DNA of 64,000 bases, taken from positions 962,772 through 1,026,771 of the forward strand of contig NZ_LMDC01000012.1 in the NCBI RefSeq assembly GCF_001425705.1, in the 5' to 3' direction. The position numbers and the translations under genes are program-made. Positions 10,700-19,494 of this stretch are shown here, one piece after another; the stretch's first letter is position 1, and every line of letters starts with the position of its first letter. The notes under the pieces were generated by a model, which was not told the origin of the DNA, did no database searches, and saw only the letters and a program-made list of their open reading frames with translations. The stretch comes from Pelomonas sp. Root1217 (GTDB lineage: Bacteria; Pseudomonadota; Gammaproteobacteria; Burkholderiales; Burkholderiaceae_C).

Positions 10700-11155
10700 T
10701 CAGGGCTTGGGCTTGATCAGCTTCGGATGCCACTCGTTCACCGCCAGCAACGCTGCCGAGCCGAAGTGCTTGTGCAGCTCGGCCACCATCTCGCCGCTTG
10801 CGATGACGGGATCGGTCTCCACGGCCTTGCGGGCCACCTCCATGTCGGACGTCGCGAAGATGAACAGGCCGCGCCAGCCGTCCACGCCGTCGAAAGGGCC
10901 GGCGTACACGAGCAGGCCTTCCTTGGCCAGTCGGGTCATGTTGGCGAAATGACCCTTGAACATCTCGTCGCGCGCCGGGCCGGCGGGCATGGGCTTCGGG
11001 CCGGTCTTCAGCAGCACGAAGGTGTAGGAACGCAGTCCCTGTTCATTGGCGCCCCACGCCTGAGCCTTGCCGGCGTCGTAGGCAGGGGCCGCTTCCTGGG
11101 CATGGGCGCTGAAGGCACAGAGCAGGGCCAAGGCGCAGTGGGTGATGCGGTTCAT
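10700..11155 (-). CDS. Secreted YciI-like domain protein
   Basis: A 151-residue protein with a signal peptide (ITHCALALLCAFSAHAQ, cleavage near residue 20) and a YCII-related, ferredoxin-like fold: YTFVLLKTGP near the start, then MFKGHFANMTRLAKEGLLVYAGPF and FATSDMEVARKAVETDPVI. YciI-type proteins are usually cytosolic; this one is exported. Activity is unknown. I chose ATG 11155; the open frame extends upstream, but the signal peptide fixes this start. Divergent from the VOC gene 64 bases away. Confidence 0.75.
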   Translation of the reverse strand: MNRITHCALALLCAFSAHAQEAAPAYDAGKAQAWGANEQGLRSYTFVLLKTGPKPMPAGPARDEMFKGHFANMTRLAKEGLLVYAGPFDGVDGWRGLFIFATSDMEVARKAVETDPVIASGEMVAELHKHFGSAALLAVNEWHPKLIKPKP

Positions 11156-11219
11156 GGTGTGGCGGCTCGGGAGTCGGGGTGCGAGGATTGAACCGCACCC
11201 CAGCCCCGCGGAGACCGCG

Positions 11220-11702
11220 ATGAAAACCCTTGGTTTCGCCAAACCCACCCCACCCGGCTGGCCGCGCCTGTCGCCGGCCCTCTATTGCGACAACGCCCGC
11301 GAGGCCATCGCCTGGTATCAGAAGGCCTTCAGCTTCACCGTCGAAATCATCGTCGACGCGGCGGATGGCAGCGTCGAGCACAGCGAGCTGCGCTACGGCG
11401 AAGCTCTCATCATGGTGTCCGAGGGCAGCGCCACGCGGGAGGCGCGCTTCGGCGTGGTGGGCCGCGCGCCCAAGGCCGCGGGGGGCGTCAACACGCAGAC
11501 GCTGTTCCTCTACGTTGACGATGTCGACGCCCATTGCGCGCAGGCGCGCGCCGCCGGCGCTCACGTGACCTACGAGCTGACCAACAACGACTACGGCGCC
11601 GACTACTGGAGCGACCGCAGCTATGGCTGTGTCGATCCCGACGGCCACCTTTGGTGGTTCAGCCAGCGGCTGCGCAACCCACCTGGCCACCCGGCGGCCT
11701 GA
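11220..11702 (+). CDS. VOC (glyoxalase/PhnB-like) family protein
   Basis: A 160-residue cytosolic protein with the vicinal-oxygen-chelate beta-alpha-beta-beta-beta fold, closest in style to the PhnB-like branch: SPALYCDNAREAIAWYQKAF, ELRYGEALIMVSEG, LFLYVDDVDAHCAQARAAGA, YGCVDPDGHLWWFSQ. Such proteins include small lyases and antibiotic-binding proteins; nothing here identifies a substrate. The start ATG lies six bases behind GGAGA. Confidence 0.85.
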   Translation: MKTLGFAKPTPPGWPRLSPALYCDNAREAIAWYQKAFSFTVEIIVDAADGSVEHSELRYGEALIMVSEGSATREARFGVVGRAPKAAGGVNTQTLFLYVDDVDAHCAQARAAGAHVTYELTNNDYGADYWSDRSYGCVDPDGHLWWFSQRLRNPPGHPAA

Positions 11703-11739
11703 CCCCTGCCAAAAGACACTTGCTGGAATCGCTTCGGAC

Positions 11740-11771
11740 CTTCTACATTTGTAGTACGACAACTGTAGAAG
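11740..11771. promoter_or_regulatory. BlaI-type operator
   Basis: Perfect 8-base outer repeat CTTCTACA (11740-11747) and TGTAGAAG (11764-11771). Inside it, CTACA-TT-TGTAG (11743-11754) is a perfect dyad, followed by the near-dyad CGACA-AC-TGTAG (11757-11768). TACA/TGTA dyads are the known targets of BlaI/MecI repressors. The site ends against the repressor gene, so autorepression is expected. Confidence 0.75.
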
Positions 11772-11777
11772 ATGCCC

Positions 11778-12176
11778 ATGGACGAAGACACCGGCAGCGG
11801 GGACGTGTCGCTGAGCGAGCTGCAGCTCAGCCTGATGCGCGTGCTGTGGGCGCGCGGCGAGGCGAGCACCGCCGACGTGGCCGAGGCGCTGCGCGGCGAG
11901 CGTGACCTCGCACACACGACGGTGGCGACGCTGCTGACGCGCCTGGAAAAGCGCGGCCTGCTCAGCAGCCGCCGCGAAGGCCGGGCGCTGCTCTACCAGC
12001 CCCTCGTCACCCAGGCCGACGTGCAGCGCTCCATGGTCGGCAGCCTCGTCGACAGCCTGTTCGCGGGCCGCGCCAGTGCCCTCGTCAGCCATCTGCTGGA
12101 TGCGCGGGGTGTGGACGCCAAGGAGCTGGCCGAGCTGCAGGCGCTGCTCAAGCAACGCAAGGGAGATGCGCGATGA
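11778..12176 (+). CDS. BlaI/MecI/CopY-family transcriptional repressor
   Basis: A 132-residue winged-helix repressor. The wing-helix region LSLMRVLWARGEASTADVAEAL...AHTTVATLLTRLEKRGLL is characteristic, followed by a dimerisation tail. In known systems the partner BlaR1-type membrane peptidase causes its inactivation, and such a peptidase gene follows with an ATGA overlap. ATG 11778 is preferred over ATG 11772 because AGAAG then stands six bases upstream. The operator directly in front implies autoregulation. Whether the target is beta-lactam response is unknown: no beta-lactamase gene is nearby. Confidence 0.9.
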   Translation: MDEDTGSGDVSLSELQLSLMRVLWARGEASTADVAEALRGERDLAHTTVATLLTRLEKRGLLSSRREGRALLYQPLVTQADVQRSMVGSLVDSLFAGRASALVSHLLDARGVDAKELAELQALLKQRKGDAR

Positions 12177-14431
12177 CCGATTTGATATTGACCTGGCTGT
12201 GCAGCTATCTGCTGCATAGCAGCCTGTTGATCGGTGCGCTGTGGGCGGCCGAGCGTTTCGGCGGGCTGGCCCGCCTGGCCACATCGACTCAGGAAACGCT
12301 GTGGCGCCTGGCCCTGCTGGGTGGCCTCGTCAGCGCCAGCCTGCCGATGCTGGCCACGTTGCCTCAGACGGCGCCGGCCGGTGCCGCGCGGCCCGCTGTC
12401 GTCATGCAGGAGGCCGCGCCGGTGCCCGCCGATGTCGGGCCCATCCTCGTCGAGGCGCCCGCCGCCGTGCGGCCCAGCGCCCAGCTCGGCGCCTTGCCAC
12501 TCACGACGCCCCTGGCGCCGCAGGCTCATGACGTCGCCATCGGCTTCATGGCGCTGTGGCTGGCAGGCGCCGTGTTGCTGCTGTTGGGCCTGGCCCTGCA
12601 GTGGGCCTGGCTGCGCCGCACCGTGCGCCGCCTGCCCGAGCTGGCCGACACGCGTTGGCGAACCCTGGCCGTGCGCCTCGCTGCCGACATGCACCTGCCC
12701 CTGCCCTCATTGCGCCATGCCCAGGCCAACTGGGCCAGCCCGCTGCTGGCGCCGGGCCGCGTACTCTGCCTGCCCGCCTGGTGCCTTGACCTGCCCGACG
12801 ACGAGGCGCGTGCCGTGCTCGGCCATGAACTGGCTCATCTGCGCCGCCGCGACCCCGCCTGGCGCCTGCTCGCCGCCGTCATGAAAACCCTGCTGTGGCC
12901 GCAGCTGCTGAACCGCGTCGCACTGCGGCGCCTGGACCTGCTGGCCGAGCTGGCCTGCGATGCCGCGGCCGCCGCGCCGGCGGGCCAACGCCTGGCCCTG
13001 GCGCAAAGCCTGCTGCGGTGCGCCGAGGCGCTGAAGGCTCAGGGTCGCAATCATGGCCCGGCCCTGGCCTGTGGCGCCGCCAGCGCCGGCTCGCCGTTGT
13101 TCGCCCGGGTGCGTCGCCTGCTGAAAAGCGATGACGACGCGCCCCGCGAGCGCCGTGGCGTGCGCTGGGGCCTGGTGGCCGTGATCCTGGCCGCTCTGGT
13201 TGCGATGCCGGCCGTCGTCGTCAGCCACACCGATGGGCGCAATCTGCTGGATCGCTTCGACCTCGGTGGCCTGGGCGACAGCATGTCCTTCTCGGTGCGC
13301 GGCACGCGCATCTACAGCCGCTATCCGGGCGGCAGCTTCGCGGTGACGCTGGACGGCAAGGTGGCCTTCAACGACGCCGAGGACGAGGTGCAGACGCTGA
13401 CGGGCACCCTGATCGTGAAGGAACGCGAGGGCGGGCTGACGCGCGAGATGGTGCTGAAGTCCATGGGCGAAGGACGCATCGAGCGTGAATACCGGGTCGG
13501 CAACGAGAGCCTGCCTTTTGACGAGGCCGGCCGCCAGTGGTGGGCCAAGGCCGTGCGGCGCATGGCTGAGGATCTGACCGACCCGCAGGTGCGGGCCCGC
13601 AAGCTGTTCGCCAATGGCGGCATCGATGCCGTGCTCGCCGATATCGCGCATGCCCGGGAGGACTTCCAGCGCCGCCGCCGCATCGAGGCCGCACTGCAAC
13701 TCGACGCGCCGCTGCCCGCGACGGCGCTGGACCGCCTCATCGCCGCCTCGACGAGCCTGCAGGGCGCCTTCGAGCGTCGTGAGGCCTTGAGCGCCATCGC
13801 CCGGCAGCCGCTGGCCGAAACCCAGCAGCTGGCTTGGCTGGCCGCCGCGGCCGGCATCGATGGCGACTTCGACCGCCGCGAGGCGTTGGGCACGCTGGCT
13901 CCCAAGCTGCTCGACAGCCCCGCCGTGCTCGCGGCCTGGACCGATGCGCTGGGCCGTATCGGCAGCGACTTCGAACTGCGCACGGCCATCGACAACCAGG
14001 TGTCTGCCACGCCCCAACCCGCTGTGCTCGCGGCCGCTGTGCGGGCGGCGGCTCGCATCCAGAGTGATTTCGAGAAGCGCGAGGCCCTGGGCGCCGTCGC
14101 GCAACGCATGCAGGGCGACGAGGCCGAGCTGGTCGAGGCCTATGCCCGGGCTGCCGGCGGCATCTCGGGCGGCTTCGAGCGTCGCGAGGCCTTGAACCGC
14201 CTGCTGGACCGGCCCAAGCTGGCGGCCGCGGGCCTGGAGCGCGTGCTGGCCAGCGCCGAGAGCATGGACGGCGGCTTCGAGCGACTGCAGGTGCTGTTGC
14301 GCGTGGCCGAGAAGCTGGGCCAGGCCAAGCCGGTCGATGCGAGCTTGGTTGAGCGCGTGCGCCGTGCCGGCCGCGGCCTGGGAGACCACGAACGCGGCCA
14401 GATCGAGAACGCGTTGGATCGGCTGGGCTGA
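12173..14431 (+). CDS. M56-family (BlaR1-like) membrane metallopeptidase with C-terminal repeats
   Basis: A 752-residue integral membrane zinc peptidase. Membrane segments lie near residues 10-28, 42-62, 124-147 and about 340-360; the zinc motif is H218-E219-L-A-H222. After the last membrane segment there is no penicillin-binding sensor domain. Instead comes a ~160-residue beta-type region and then, from about residue 500 to the end, seven or eight repeats of 35-40 residues built around [GSD]-F-[ED]-R-R-E-A-L. It overlaps the repressor gene by four bases (ATGA), so the two form a sensor/repressor unit whose signal is unknown. Confidence 0.88.
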   Translation: MTDLILTWLCSYLLHSSLLIGALWAAERFGGLARLATSTQETLWRLALLGGLVSASLPMLATLPQTAPAGAARPAVVMQEAAPVPADVGPILVEAPAAVRPSAQLGALPLTTPLAPQAHDVAIGFMALWLAGAVLLLLGLALQWAWLRRTVRRLPELADTRWRTLAVRLAADMHLPLPSLRHAQANWASPLLAPGRVLCLPAWCLDLPDDEARAVLGHELAHLRRRDPAWRLLAAVMKTLLWPQLLNRVALRRLDLLAELACDAAAAAPAGQRLALAQSLLRCAEALKAQGRNHGPALACGAASAGSPLFARVRRLLKSDDDAPRERRGVRWGLVAVILAALVAMPAVVVSHTDGRNLLDRFDLGGLGDSMSFSVRGTRIYSRYPGGSFAVTLDGKVAFNDAEDEVQTLTGTLIVKEREGGLTREMVLKSMGEGRIEREYRVGNESLPFDEAGRQWWAKAVRRMAEDLTDPQVRARKLFANGGIDAVLADIAHAREDFQRRRRIEAALQLDAPLPATALDRLIAASTSLQGAFERREALSAIARQPLAETQQLAWLAAAAGIDGDFDRREALGTLAPKLLDSPAVLAAWTDALGRIGSDFELRTAIDNQVSATPQPAVLAAAVRAAARIQSDFEKREALGAVAQRMQGDEAELVEAYARAAGGISGGFERREALNRLLDRPKLAAAGLERVLASAESMDGGFERLQVLLRVAEKLGQAKPVDASLVERVRRAGRGLGDHERGQIENALDRLG

Positions 14432-14443
14432 CGCCGCAGCGCG

Positions 14444-15352
14444 CTAACTCGCTCGTTTCGCGAGCACGGCGCGCGCCACGCGCGACACCGGTGGGCGGCC
14501 GAGCAGGCCGGAGATGAAGGCGCCGGCGTCCACCAGCTTGTCGAGGTCGATGCCGGTCTCGATGCGCAGGCCATTCAGCATGAACACGACGTCCTCGGTC
14601 GCCACATTGCCCGTCGCGCCCTTGGCATAGGGGCATCCGCCCAGTCCCGCCACGCTGGCGTGAAAGCTGTGCAAGCCCAGCTCCATGCTGGCGTAGATGT
14701 TGGTCAGTGCCTGGCCATAGGTGTCGTGGAAGTGGCCCGACACCTCCGCGAGCGGAAAGTGCTTCAGCGCCCGTTCCATCGCAGACTGCACCTTGCGCGG
14801 TGTGCCCACGCCGATGGTGTCGGCGATGTCGATGGCGTCCACGCCGAGTTCACGCAGCGGCTTCACCACCGCTTCGACCTGGTCGGCGCTGATCTCGCCT
14901 TCGTACGGGCAGCCCAGCGAGCACGACAGCGCCGCGCGCACCTTCACGCCGGCAGCGTGTGCGCCCGCGATGACCGGCGCGAACCGCTCCAGGCTCTCGG
15001 CGATGGAGCAGTTGATGTTCTTCTGTGTGAAGGCCTCGCTCGCGGCCGTGAAAACGAGGATCTCGTCGGGCCTGGACGCGAGCGCCGGCTCCAGTCCCTT
15101 GAGGTTGGGCACCAGCACCGAATAGCGCACCCCGGCGCGGCGCTCGATGGCAGCCATGACGGCCGTGTTGTCGCCCATCTGCGGCACCCACTTCGGACTG
15201 ACGAAGCTGGTGACTTCGATCTCCTTGAGGCCGGCGTCCTGCAGCATCGAGACCAGCTGGGCCTTGTGCTCGGTCGAGACGTTTTCCTTCTCGTTCTGCA
15301 GCCCGTCGCGCGGGCCGACGTCGAGGATCTTGACGTGGGTGGGCAGGGCCAT
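14444..15352 (-). CDS. mvaB: Hydroxymethylglutaryl-CoA lyase
   Basis: A 302-residue enzyme that cleaves 3-hydroxy-3-methylglutaryl-CoA to acetoacetate and acetyl-CoA, the last step of leucine breakdown. The family signature GLGGCPYAKGATGN with its active-site Cys is intact, as are the N-terminal VGPRDGLQNE metal/substrate motif and GHFHDTYG. Length is normal. It lies two bases behind mccA on the same strand, so carboxylase and lyase are co-expressed; the methylglutaconyl-CoA hydratase acting between them is encoded about 8 kb upstream in the same direction. Confidence 0.95.
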   Translation of the reverse strand: MALPTHVKILDVGPRDGLQNEKENVSTEHKAQLVSMLQDAGLKEIEVTSFVSPKWVPQMGDNTAVMAAIERRAGVRYSVLVPNLKGLEPALASRPDEILVFTAASEAFTQKNINCSIAESLERFAPVIAGAHAAGVKVRAALSCSLGCPYEGEISADQVEAVVKPLRELGVDAIDIADTIGVGTPRKVQSAMERALKHFPLAEVSGHFHDTYGQALTNIYASMELGLHSFHASVAGLGGCPYAKGATGNVATEDVVFMLNGLRIETGIDLDKLVDAGAFISGLLGRPPVSRVARAVLAKRAS

Positions 15353-15354
15353 GG

Positions 15355-17337
15355 TCAGGCCTCCAGCTTGAGCAGTTCGGCGCCGTCGCCCACCTGATCG
15401 CCCACCGCGAACAGCAGCTCGGCCACCTTGCCATCACGCGGCGACGAGATGGTGTGCTCCATCTTCATCGCCTCCATGACGGCTAGGGGCTGGCCCTTGG
15501 TGACGGTGTCGCCGGCCTGGGCGAGGAAGGCCACCAGCTTGCCGGGCATGGGTGCGGTCAGGCGGCCCCCTTCGCTGGGCGCGTCGCCGGCGTGGGCGAT
15601 GAGGTCGATCTCGGTCAGCACGGCGGAGCCGTTCGCGCCAAAGACGGCGACGCGCTCGCCCTGCGCGTAGGTCTTCACACGGACACGCTCAGTGCCGAGG
15701 AAGAGCTCGTGCGTTTCCGCGTCGCCGGACTGCACGGCGAACTCGATCGCCTCGCCCTCCACGGTCAGCGTCATGCCACCGCGGTGGTGCCGGGACAGCA
15801 GCACCTCGTGGTGCGTGCCGCCGGCTTCCAGGTCGAAGCGGCGCGTGGCCGAGCCGAACATGCGCCAGCCGTCGCGGGCGCTCCATGGGTCGGTGCCTTG
15901 CGTTGCGCTTTCCATGGCCAGCGTGTGGGCGACGACCGCAGCTGCGCTCACCCGCAGAGGCAGGCCGGGCTGGTCGAACAACACGGCCTTCTCGCGCTCG
16001 ATGAGGCCGGTGTCGAGGTCGGCGTTCGAGAACGAGTCCGTGGCTGCGCAGCGGCGCAGGAAGGCGACGTTGGTCTGCAGTCCGACGATGTGGGTGTCGC
16101 GCAGCGCCAGGTCCAGCCTCGCCAGCGCCTGAGCGCGGTCCTCGCCCCAGACGATGAGCTTGGCGATCATCGAGTCGTAATAGGGGCTGATGGCATCGCC
16201 CTCGCGCACGCCGGCGTCGATGCGCACGTTGCCGCGCTCGAAACTCACGTGGCCGGGCCAGCGCGCCACGTCTAGCGAGCCGGTCGCGGGCAGGAAGCCG
16301 GCGTCCGGGTTCTCGGCGCAGATGCGCGCTTCGATGGCATGGCCGTGCATGCGCAGTTCCGATTGCTTCAGCGGCAGCGGCTCGCCGGATGCGACGCGCA
16401 GTTGCCACTCCACCAGGTCCTGGCCGGTGATCGCTTCCGTCACCGGGTGCTCGACCTGCAGCCGCGTGTTCATCTCCATGAAATAGAAGCGGCCGTCCTG
16501 CTCGGCAATGAACTCGACCGTGCCGGCGCCCACGTAGCCCACAGCCTTTGCGGCGGCGACTGCCGCTTCGCCCATCTGGGCGCGTCGCTCCGGCGTCATG
16601 CCCGGCGCGGGCGCTTCCTCCAGCACCTTCTGGTGGCGGCGCTGCACCGAGCAGTCGCGCTCGAACAGGTAGACGCAGTCGCCGTGCGAATCGCCAAAGA
16701 CCTGGATCTCGATGTGGCGGGGCTTCTGCACATAGCGCTCGATCAGCACCGCATCGTCGCCAAAGCTGTTGATGGCCTCGCGCTTGCACGACGCCAGCGC
16801 GGCGTCGAATTCATCCGCGCTGTAGACCGCACGCATGCCCTTGCCACCGCCACCGGCGCTGGCCTTGATCAGGACGGGGTAGCCGATGCGGTCGGCCTCG
16901 CGCTTGAGCAGGGCAGGGTCCTGGTCGGCCCCGTGATAGCCCGGCACCAACGGCACCTGGGCCGCTTCCATCAACCGCTTGGACTCGGCCTTCAGGCCCA
17001 TCGCGAGGATGGCGCTGGGCGGCGGGCCGATGAAGACGAGGCCGGCGTCGGCGCAGGCCTGGGCGAAGGCTTCGTTCTCGGACAGGAATCCGTAGCCCGG
17101 ATGCACGGCCTGCGCGCCGGTGGACTGGGCGGCTTCGAGGATGCGCTGCCACTGCAGGTAGGAGTCGCGCGGTGCGGGGCCGCCGATGTGGACGGCCTCG
17201 TCGCAAGCGCTGACGTGCTGGGCGTCGCGGTCGGCGTCGGAGTAGACGGCGACGGTCTGGATGCCGAGACGGCGCGCGGTCGCGGCCACTCGGCAGGCGA
17301 TTTCACCCCGGTTGGCGATGAGGATCTTCTTAAACAT
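15355..17337 (-). CDS. Methylcrotonyl-CoA carboxylase, biotin-carrying subunit
   Basis: A 660-residue biotin carboxylase subunit: biotin carboxylase domain 1-450 (MFKKILIANRGEIA, ATP-grasp loop ASAGGGGKGMR), a middle domain, and the biotinyl domain with AMKM, Lys625 being the biotin site. Acyl-CoA carboxylases of this layout include propionyl-, geranyl- and methylcrotonyl-CoA enzymes; the adjacent mvaB and the nearby carboxyltransferase subunit make the methylcrotonyl enzyme (LiuD/MccA) most likely. The ATG is set by MFKKIL. A second copy of the first 11 codons, with a stronger ribosome site, lies 124 bases upstream and reads into this start. Confidence 0.92.
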   Translation of the reverse strand: MFKKILIANRGEIACRVAATARRLGIQTVAVYSDADRDAQHVSACDEAVHIGGPAPRDSYLQWQRILEAAQSTGAQAVHPGYGFLSENEAFAQACADAGLVFIGPPPSAILAMGLKAESKRLMEAAQVPLVPGYHGADQDPALLKREADRIGYPVLIKASAGGGGKGMRAVYSADEFDAALASCKREAINSFGDDAVLIERYVQKPRHIEIQVFGDSHGDCVYLFERDCSVQRRHQKVLEEAPAPGMTPERRAQMGEAAVAAAKAVGYVGAGTVEFIAEQDGRFYFMEMNTRLQVEHPVTEAITGQDLVEWQLRVASGEPLPLKQSELRMHGHAIEARICAENPDAGFLPATGSLDVARWPGHVSFERGNVRIDAGVREGDAISPYYDSMIAKLIVWGEDRAQALARLDLALRDTHIVGLQTNVAFLRRCAATDSFSNADLDTGLIEREKAVLFDQPGLPLRVSAAAVVAHTLAMESATQGTDPWSARDGWRMFGSATRRFDLEAGGTHHEVLLSRHHRGGMTLTVEGEAIEFAVQSGDAETHELFLGTERVRVKTYAQGERVAVFGANGSAVLTEIDLIAHAGDAPSEGGRLTAPMPGKLVAFLAQAGDTVTKGQPLAVMEAMKMEHTISSPRDGKVAELLFAVGDQVGDGAELLKLEA

Positions 17338-17461
17338 GACGGGTCCCCGGGGTGAACTCGCCTGCATGCCCGGCTGCGCCGAGCATCACGCAATTTGTCG
17401 CTTGCGCGACCGCGCCTTCGGCGCGAGCCCCGCGATTCGCGATCAGGATCTTCTTGAACAT
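17330..17461 (-). other. Leader ORF duplicating the mccA start (MFKKILIANRG)
   Basis: A 43-codon open frame starts MFKKILIANRG, identical to residues 1-11 of the carboxylase downstream, then departs into hairpin-forming sequence. It ends with TAA at 17332-17330, overlapping the real ATG (ATGTTTAA). The two copies of the 33 bases differ at six places, all silent third positions. GGAGACAAGAAGAA precedes its ATG, a better ribosome site than the true gene has. It could be a leader coupling translation, or a scar of an insertion or of recombination with a paralogous carboxylase gene. Confidence 0.6.
17366..17425. repeat. Hairpin array between the two mccA starts
   Basis: Three adjacent hairpins: ATGCCCGGC/GCCGAGCAT around TGC (17366-17386, one G:U pair in place), GTCGC/GCGAC around TTGC (17397-17410), and CGCGCC/GGCGCG around TTC (17411-17425). 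It resembles in design, not in sequence, the arrays at 48.8, 55.5 and 60.2 kb. Confidence 0.6.
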
Positions 17462-17547
17462 TTCTTCTTGTCTCCGGTCTCGTGAACCTTCTACACGGTG
17501 TTCAGGCGGTGCCAGGGTCGCTGGCGGTGATGAGGGCGAGCAGGGCC

Positions 17548-17754
17548 TCAGCCGGGCTGGCCTTGCTGCATGCGCTTGCGCCGCGCCTCGTAGTCGTCAT
17601 AGGCCGGCGCGTTGCGCTTCTCGCAGCTGCGGCGGTCCTGGGCATTGCTGTTGTTGCTGGCGCATTGGGTCTGGGCGACGTCCTGCACCTGGTCATAGAC
17701 GAAGGCGCAGCCCGACAGGGCCAGCATGGCGGTGAGCAGCAGCGCGGTCTTCAT
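17548..17754 (-). CDS. Small putative lipoprotein
   Basis: A 68-residue protein with a lipoprotein leader (MKTALLLTAMLALSGC, Cys16 as lipid anchor) and a short, charged mature part containing three more Cys and ending in EARRKRMQQGQPG. I do not recognise a family. Its ATG stands one base behind the bioB stop, so it is the last gene of the biotin run. About 85 bases without a gene separate it from the mccA leader. Confidence 0.7.
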   Translation of the reverse strand: MKTALLLTAMLALSGCAFVYDQVQDVAQTQCASNNSNAQDRRSCEKRNAPAYDDYEARRKRMQQGQPG

Positions 17755-17755
17755 G

Positions 17756-18796
17756 TCAGTGCGTGCAGACCTGCACCTTGGCCGCCGCGTCGGACGGCGT
17801 CAGCTCGGCCTCGGTCGAGCAGCGCATGCCCAGCCGCTCCAACAGCGCGCGGTCTTTCTCGGCCTGCGGGTTGCTGGTGGTCAGCAGCTTGTCGCCGTAG
17901 AACATCGAGTTGGCACCGGCCAGGAAGCACAGCGCCTGCATGGTCTCGGGCATGTCTTCGCGGCCAGCCGACAGGCGCACCATGGCACGCGGCATGGTGA
18001 TGCGGGCGACGGCGATGGTGCGGATGAACTCCAGCGGGTCCAGCGGCGCGGTGCCGGCCAAGGGCGTGCCTTCGACCTGCACGAGGTTGTTGATGGGCAC
18101 GCTCTCGGGGTAGGGGTCGAGGTTGGCGAGCTGGGCAATCAGGCCGGCGCGCTGGCGGCGCGTCTCGCCCATGCCGACGATGCCGCCGCTGCAGACCTTG
18201 AGCCCCTGCTGGCGCACGCGCTCGAGCGTGTCCAGGCGGTCCTGGTAGGTGCGGGTCGTGATGATCTGGCCGTAAAACTCAGGCGCGGTGTCGAGGTTGT
18301 GGTTGTAATAGTCCAGGCCGGCACTTTTCAGCTGCTCGGCCTGGCCGTCTTCCAGCATGCCGGCGGTCAGGCAGGTCTCCAGGCCCAGGGCCTTGACCTC
18401 GGCAATCATCTCGCCGATGGCGTCCAGGTGGCGTGGCTTGGGGCTGCGCCAGGCGGCGCCCATGCAGAAGCGCGTCGCGCCGTTCTGCTTGGCCGCGCGG
18501 GCGGCTTCCATGACCTCTTCCAGCGGGATCAGCTTCTCGGCCTTCAGGCCGGTGTCGAAGTGGGCCGACTGCGGGCAGTAGGCGCAGTCCTCCTCGCAGC
18601 CACCGGTCTTGATGGACAGCAGCGTGGACAGCTGCACCGCGTTGGCATCGAAGTGCTCGCGGTGGACTTGCTGGGCGCGGAACAGCAGGTCGTTGAAGGG
18701 CAGCTCGAACAGCGCCGCGATCTCGCTCACGGTCCAGGGCTTGGCCTGGCGGCGGTCGGCGTCGGAGGTGGGGGTGAGGGTCTGGATCTGGTTCAT
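17756..18796 (-). CDS. bioB: Biotin synthase
   Basis: A 346-residue radical SAM enzyme that inserts sulfur into dethiobiotin, the last step of biotin synthesis. The [4Fe-4S] motif is C67-x3-C71-x2-C74 ([10 protein letters not shown]), and the [2Fe-2S] ligands are in the usual later segments ([21 protein letters not shown]). Length is normal. Its ATG overlaps the bioD stop (ATGA). It ends the bioA-F-D-B run on the minus strand. Confidence 0.97.
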   Translation of the reverse strand: MNQIQTLTPTSDADRRQAKPWTVSEIAALFELPFNDLLFRAQQVHREHFDANAVQLSTLLSIKTGGCEEDCAYCPQSAHFDTGLKAEKLIPLEEVMEAARAAKQNGATRFCMGAAWRSPKPRHLDAIGEMIAEVKALGLETCLTAGMLEDGQAEQLKSAGLDYYNHNLDTAPEFYGQIITTRTYQDRLDTLERVRQQGLKVCSGGIVGMGETRRQRAGLIAQLANLDPYPESVPINNLVQVEGTPLAGTAPLDPLEFIRTIAVARITMPRAMVRLSAGREDMPETMQALCFLAGANSMFYGDKLLTTSNPQAEKDRALLERLGMRCSTEAELTPSDAAAKVQVCTH

Positions 18797-19494
18797 GCTG
18801 GGAGGTGTTCGAGCAGAGGTTCGAGCGACAGATGGCGTGCCATCGTGGCGTGGTCGGCGTGGGCCAGGCGCGGCACATGGCCGAGGCAGGGGGCGGCAAG
18901 GCCGCGCTGCAGAGCTTGCAGATTGTCGGTGACGTGGGGCTGACGCTCATCCACCGTGTTGGCCACCCAGGCGGCCAGCGTCAGGCCGCGTGCGCGCACC
19001 GCCTCGGCTGTCAGCAGCGCGTGGTTGATGCAGCCCAGGCGCAGGCCGACGACGAGGATGACCGGCAGGCCCAGGTCAGTGGCCAGGTCGGCCGTGTCCC
19101 ACTCGTCGTTGAGCGGCACGCGAAAACCGCCCACGCCTTCGACGAGGGCGACGTCTGCGCGGAAGGCGACCGTGCGCAGCGCGTGCAGCACCGGTTCGCG
19201 GGCAATGGCCTCGTTCTCGATGCGGGCGGCGATATGGGGTGCGCAGGCGGTGCGCAACTGCAGCGCGCCGACTTCGGCCGACGTGAGGTCCAGGTTGCCG
19301 GCGGCGCGCAGGCGCTCGACGTCGTCGTTGAGCCAGTGGCCGCCGATGAAGTCCTGCCCGGCCGAGATGGGCTTGAGCGCGGCGACGCGCCGGCCGGTCT
19401 GCGCGAAGGCGTGGGCCAGGCCGGCCGTGACGGCGGTCTTGCCGATCTCGGTGTCGGTGCCGGTGATGAAGAAACCTCTTCTCAAGGCGGTCAT
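18793..19494 (-). CDS. bioD: Dethiobiotin synthetase
   Basis: A 233-residue ATP-dependent enzyme that closes the ureido ring of dethiobiotin from 7,8-diaminopelargonate and CO2. The P-loop GTDTEIGKT lies at residues 12-20, and the family's [10 protein letters not shown] (normally EGAGG) at about 115-125. The start ATG 19494 overlaps the bioF stop (ATGA) and puts the P-loop at the normal distance from the N-terminus; longer forms of the frame add an unconserved Arg-rich stretch. Confidence 0.95.
   Translation of the reverse strand: MTALRRGFFITGTDTEIGKTAVTAGLAHAFAQTGRRVAALKPISAGQDFIGGHWLNDDVERLRAAGNLDLTSAEVGALQLRTACAPHIAARIENEAIAREPVLHALRTVAFRADVALVEGVGGFRVPLNDEWDTADLATDLGLPVILVVGLRLGCINHALLTAEAVRARGLTLAAWVANTVDERQPHVTDNLQALQRGLAAPCLGHVPRLAHADHATMARHLSLEPLLEHLPA

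Noticed and set aside
12707-14389. A 560-codon frame antisense to the M56 peptidase
   Set aside because: Its apparent repeats merely mirror the repeats of the true protein on the other strand.
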